A stretch of DNA of 17,385 nt, from contig PMCA01000022.1 of NCBI GenBank assembly GCA_003153935.1, positions 34,565-51,949 on the forward strand. The letters are read 5' to 3'. This DNA comes from Elusimicrobiota bacterium (GTDB lineage Bacteria; CAYTYR01; UBA6262). Position numbers and translations under genes: made by a program. How positions within the stretch are numbered: position 1 is the stretch's first letter; each line of letters opens with the position of its first letter. Positions 13,842 through 17,385 of this stretch are shown here, piece after piece. Below the pieces are notes generated by a model. It was given only the letters and a program-made list of their open reading frames with translations. It did not search any database and was not told the DNA's origin.

Positions 13842-14744
13842 TTAAAATTTCACGCCGAGGCTTATCCTATGCGTATCCTGCAGTTCCCCATAAGGAACCC
13901 AGGCATAAGCCAGGTTGATCTTGCTCAGGTTAAATACCAGGCCCGCGCTGACGCCGGTCGTGCCGCCTAGTTTGTTATCTTTGCCAATCTTATATCCCAG
14001 GTCCAGGCCGAGCATACTGGCTAATTTAAACTCCGCGCCCACGCCGAAAGTCATGGTCGAATCAAAATAATTAAGGTCGCTGGTCAGGTTGAGCTTCGGC
14101 AACCCATAATTAAACCCGACGGCAGCGGTCACCGGCAGGTTGTATCCTTCACTGATGAACTTCATTTTCGGGCCCAGGTTTCTCAAGGCCACGCCCATTT
14201 TCAGGTTGGGTACGCTGGTACCGAATACGCCGCCCAGGTCCAGGGCAAATCCAGTCGCGCTTTCATCATCGATTTTCTGGTTAATTATCTTCAGGCCGAC
14301 GCCGAAAGAAGCGTTGTCATGGATCTTTTTAGCGATGGCAATGGTGCCGCAGGAATCAGTCGCGCTGAATGTCCCCAGTCTTTCCCTGGTATCCGAACGC
14401 TTTTCCATATCACCGGATTGCAGCATGGTCACACTGCCGCCCACGGTTATATTCCCGCTCAAGGGCTGGGCATAAGCGGCGTATTCATAATTCATATCCG
14501 CCAGCCAGCTGGCATACATGGCCGAGAGCTCCCGTTCTTTTATTTGTCCTAAACCACCGGGATTCCAGTTGATGGCGTTGACGTCATCGGCTAAGCCGAC
14601 GAAATTGCCACCAAGTGCTGAGGGCCTGGCTCCTGAGCCTATTTTCAAAAAGGCCGCTCCGGAATCGCTCGCGAAGCTCAGACCGCTCACACCGATGGTT
14701 ACACTGACGATCAAAATCGCTACTGCTAAAAATCTCTTCATCAT
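13842..14744 (-). CDS. PorV/PorQ-family outer-membrane beta-barrel protein
   Basis: A protein of 300 residues with a signal peptide (MMKRFLAVAILIVS to about SFA, residue 25). The mature N-terminus is of PorV/PorQ type: SGAAFLKIGSGARPSALGGN, then FVGLADDVNAINWNPGGLG, which is characteristic. The rest alternates in amphipathic beta strands and ends with an aromatic residue (VKF), as outer-membrane barrels do. In Bacteroidota, PorV is the shuttle protein that receives type IX cargo after the translocon; family members outside Bacteroidota have no settled function. It lies between two exported proteins with type IX-like C-terminal domains, 11 bp after the first and 17 bp before the second, each joint with a good ribosome-binding site, which supports joint expression. 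Confidence 0.88.
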   Translation of the reverse strand: MMKRFLAVAILIVSVTIGVSGLSFASDSGAAFLKIGSGARPSALGGNFVGLADDVNAINWNPGGLGQIKERELSAMYASWLADMNYEYAAYAQPLSGNITVGGSVTMLQSGDMEKRSDTRERLGTFSATDSCGTIAIAKKIHDNASFGVGLKIINQKIDDESATGFALDLGGVFGTSVPNLKMGVALRNLGPKMKFISEGYNLPVTAAVGFNYGLPKLNLTSDLNYFDSTMTFGVGAEFKLASMLGLDLGYKIGKDNKLGGTTGVSAGLVFNLSKINLAYAWVPYGELQDTHRISLGVKF

Positions 14745-14755
14745 TTTTCTCCCCC

Positions 14756-17385
14756 TTATTTTACTACCGCGAACTTTTTGGTAATTTTTATTTTATCGCC
14801 ATTTTTGCTGGCTATTATGCGGCAGATATAAACACCGCTGGCAACATTGGAAACGTTCCACTCGTATTCGTAGGCATACGTTCCATTTATGATACTCGGA
14901 GCCTCGGTTATCTCCGCGCTATGCTGCAGGTCTCCGGCCACATCGTAAATATATATCTCCACCCTATCCGCTATGCCCACTTCCACATGGATCGTCGGTT
15001 TTTTCCCTGCCTTGGCCGGGTTCGGGAATACATAAGTCTCACCCTCGGTGAAGTCGTTAACAGTCGTATATTCGCTGGTGGCTGTGCCCGAGCTTGCGGC
15101 CACGAATTTGAGCGCTAATCCATTGCTGATGTTGGCGTAGGCATAAGCCACGCCTGCTGTCCCCGCCGGATTCTCTATCCCGATGACCGTGGTCAGATCC
15201 TTGGTCACGGACTGGAATTGGTACACTATCGCGCCAGTCTTATAAATGATCACCTGGAATGTTTGCTTGTTAGCATTAGCGTAGTTATATACGCTCCAGG
15301 TCACCACAAACTTATCAGTGTAGCTGCCATAGGTGATGGAACTGCCGGCTTTGGCCGGGTTCAGATCCCGCCAATAAGCAGCTAACAGCGCGTTTGGCTG
15401 GGCGCTATTGGGTATAGCCACCGGTGAATAGGCCACGCTGTTGGAAACAAAGCTCATAAAACCGTTACTGCACACATATACCTGGCTATAATTAGTGCCG
15501 TAATAGTTGAAAGTAAAAGGCAGGGTAAATAATTTGCTCTGGTCATCTCCGGTGATGCCGGTAGCGACGGTGGTCGTGACCCAACTGTAAGGCGTGGTTG
15601 ACACGCTGTAGGTCGGCGTTCCGGCAGCTATCACTTTAATGCCGTCACTGGCATAAATAGGAGCGGCGGGATAGAAATCGCCCAGTCCCGCGCCATTGAC
15701 AGCCGTAACCCTGGCATAATAGGTTGACCCGACAACACCCCCAGATACAGAATATGAGCCCACCTTGCCAACGTTACCCTTAAACAAAGTGGCTGCTGAG
15801 TTGGCAAAAGTTTTATCCGTTGATACCCATAGAATATAGCTCGCGATCCCTGATTCAGGATCGGAATACTCAGACTGATTCCAAGTGAAAGTAAGTGTCG
15901 TGGAGGTAGTTGTCGCGCCCTGATCCGTAGGCGGATTGGTTGAACAAACAGGAGAACTGTGATCAGTAGTAATGCCGTCGCTGGCGCCTGAATAGCTGCC
16001 GTATAGCCCTGCTCCATTCTTGGCGCGCAACCTGGCATAATAAGTCCTGCTCAAAGAATCTATCGGAGTATTATAGGTATAGCTTGTCACAAAACCTACA
16101 TCTCCTGAGTACACTGTACTGGCGAATGCTGAATTGGTTGATATCTGAAGAAAATAGTTCGTGATGCCGGATTCCGGATCCGCGGCAGTTCCGATCGTCC
16201 AGTTGAATGTAACAGACATGGCAGACGTGTAAGCTCCACCATCAGTCGGTGTACTAGGTGCTCCGGTCGGCGGGGTGCTGTCTCCGGTCAGTGGCGCGTA
16301 ATCATAAGCTACTGTTATGAAATCAGTTTTAGGGTTAAGGGATCTCGTGGTGGTTGAAAAAACAGCCTTGAATTTTAAATTGGACCCATTGACCGGGAAA
16401 TTAAATTTTGTCCCGGGGGTCACCTGGTACCAGTTGGTCCCGCCATTATTGGTTAAGTAAAAATTACCGGTTTGGCCAAATAGATAATAAGGAGAGCCGA
16501 ATGTCAGGGTAGCGGATGGGATATTCTCAGTGACCGTATCTATGGTTAGTGACTGGCCTTGCGCTGTAGCGGCGTATTCCGGAGCATTGTGGATGCAGAA
16601 ATCATCAGCTAATGACCTGGTCCCGGCTGAAGTGACGATATTAGCCATCAGGTTATCATGGTTATCCGCTCCGTTTAGCCCCATTCTTTGTCCCCAGGCG
16701 CCGACGGCGCCGCCGGTTGGAGTGGGAGCGCATACCGGTGTGAATCCCATATAGGTGTTATCGTAACTAACCTGTTTCCCTGTCGTACCCCAGACAAATG
16801 TATCGGTAGCCGAAAGCTTTTGTACCCGCATTTTGTAAACAGCCGCCGGGTAAGAGTCATTTAACATATAAATGATATATTTATTATTAGCGGAATCGAT
16901 GGAAATATCCGGTGAACTCGCATAGCAATAGGCTTGATTATCAACGGTCAAGGGACCCGCGACCACTGTCCCCGCGGAATTTAATTTTTTGTACCCTACA
17001 GTATAATTGTCCGAGTAGGTAGCGCAAAGATTGCCTGAACTGTCAGCGGCGATCCGCATCCAGGCGCCGTTGCTAATATTAATTTCATTGGCCCATAGAC
17101 GGTTACCCGTAGCCGGGTCAATACGGCAAACATCCAAACCAAAGGGCCCGGTACCCGGAACATTGCCATGGGACGCGTAAAGATAACTGCCTGATACAGC
17201 CACATCCGGATTAAATTGCCCGGTACTATCCCCTTCGGCATGGGTATTAGCGCGAACCGGGCCCCATAATCTGGTCCCGGTTGAATTGAATTTGGTTATC
17301 AGGTAAGTATAGACAACATAAATATTGTTGGCCGAATCAATGGCTATTTCCTGGTTACCCGCGCTGCCGGGCAAAGCGTCTGTAT
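14756..17385 (-). CDS. Large exported protein, N-terminus outside window: propeller repeats, two FN3-like domains, nidogen-like domain, type IX-like C-terminal domain
   Basis: The frame is open to the window edge (at least 875 residues), so the true start and signal peptide are upstream; a TTG at 17374 is inside the gene. The visible part begins with repeats of the form DSANNIYVVY ... KFNSTGTRLWG, like the 810-residue protein. Then comes the shared module FYLTNNGGTNWYQVTPGTKF (about 302-321), and two FN3-like domains (about 375-480 and 485-580), both with DPESGI and AKNGAGL/AVNGAGL motifs. A beta-sandwich of nidogen type follows (about 595-755; FNYYGTNYSQVYVCSNGFMSF). The C-terminal domain (about 780-872) has YVFPNPAKAGKKPTIHVEVG, IYDVAGDLQ, SGVYICRI and KITKKFAVVK. 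It has no recognised enzyme motif. The PorV-like gene follows after 11 bp. Confidence 0.85.
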   Translation of the reverse strand, partial: TDALPGSAGNQEIAIDSANNIYVVYTYLITKFNSTGTRLWGPVRANTHAEGDSTGQFNPDVAVSGSYLYASHGNVPGTGPFGLDVCRIDPATGNRLWANEINISNGAWMRIAADSSGNLCATYSDNYTVGYKKLNSAGTVVAGPLTVDNQAYCYASSPDISIDSANNKYIIYMLNDSYPAAVYKMRVQKLSATDTFVWGTTGKQVSYDNTYMGFTPVCAPTPTGGAVGAWGQRMGLNGADNHDNLMANIVTSAGTRSLADDFCIHNAPEYAATAQGQSLTIDTVTENIPSATLTFGSPYYLFGQTGNFYLTNNGGTNWYQVTPGTKFNFPVNGSNLKFKAVFSTTTRSLNPKTDFITVAYDYAPLTGDSTPPTGAPSTPTDGGAYTSAMSVTFNWTIGTAADPESGITNYFLQISTNSAFASTVYSGDVGFVTSYTYNTPIDSLSRTYYARLRAKNGAGLYGSYSGASDGITTDHSSPVCSTNPPTDQGATTTSTTLTFTWNQSEYSDPESGIASYILWVSTDKTFANSAATLFKGNVGKVGSYSVSGGVVGSTYYARVTAVNGAGLGDFYPAAPIYASDGIKVIAAGTPTYSVSTTPYSWVTTTVATGITGDDQSKLFTLPFTFNYYGTNYSQVYVCSNGFMSFVSNSVAYSPVAIPNSAQPNALLAAYWRDLNPAKAGSSITYGSYTDKFVVTWSVYNYANANKQTFQVIIYKTGAIVYQFQSVTKDLTTVIGIENPAGTAGVAYAYANISNGLALKFVAASSGTATSEYTTVNDFTEGETYVFPNPAKAGKKPTIHVEVGIADRVEIYIYDVAGDLQHSAEITEAPSIINGTYAYEYEWNVSNVASGVYICRIIASKNGDKIKITKKFAVVK

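Noticed and set aside
17374-17385. TTG at 17374 as the start of the large exported protein
   Set aside because: The frame stays open to the window edge, the TTG falls within a repeat unit and there is no signal peptide after it, so the gene begins outside the window.

Overview
The window reads as a chromosomal segment of an uncultured, diderm (outer-membrane) bacterium from a deep-branching phylum. The main clues are a PorV/PorQ-family outer-membrane barrel next to two large exported proteins with type-IX-like C-terminal domains, a periplasmic-type amidase with AMIN and stalk domains, and many short palindromic or heptad repeats. Omnitrophota or a similar candidate phylum would fit, but this is an impression and not a proof. 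Coding density is high and almost every protein gene lies on the minus strand.

Reading the minus strand from right to left: (1) 17385-11392 is a three-gene surface/secretion cluster. It has a large exported beta-propeller/FN3/nidogen-like protein (5' end outside the window), a PorV-like barrel and a second exported protein. The two exported proteins end in homologous ~90-residue domains resembling the type IX sorting domain. (2) 11391-11031 has no gene. It holds a 269-bp element with 32-bp terminal inverted repeats (MITE-like) and a strong, probably bidirectional, terminator between the secretion cluster and a plus-strand tRNA-Leu(CAG). (3) 10947-9999 is the information-processing hub: tRNA-Leu on plus with a near-consensus promoter, and smpB followed at once by ssrA (tmRNA) on minus from a back-to-back promoter. 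(4) 9882-1 is a long, tightly packed minus-strand run. In order it holds an N-acetylmuramoyl-L-alanine amidase, glutamate racemase, queD-queC-queE (preQ0 synthesis), a small PQ-loop membrane protein, a GIY-YIG-like protein, PpnP-type nucleoside phosphorylase, an APH-family kinase, an NAD(P)H/FMN oxidoreductase, rsgA, a Nudix ADP-sugar pyrophosphatase, and the N-terminal half of a RecB/AddA-like helicase cut by the window start. Many joints are 4-bp ATGA overlaps or gaps of a few bases, so translational coupling and operon transcription are likely.

Functionally, the smpB-ssrA pair forms one trans-translation unit, the amidase/racemase pair acts on peptidoglycan, and the three que genes make 7-cyano-7-deazaguanine from 7,8-dihydroneopterin triphosphate. 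No folE, queF or tgt is seen here. The surface cluster is consistent with exported proteins that may use a PorV-like shuttle.

The most unusual sequence structure is a family of 36-nt arms, each made of five AGTKTTA-like heptads. Two full inverted-repeat copies lie between genes (one of them supplies the stop codon of queC). A single arm sits in frame inside queD, encoding twelve residues, and a related heptad tract lies in frame inside queC.
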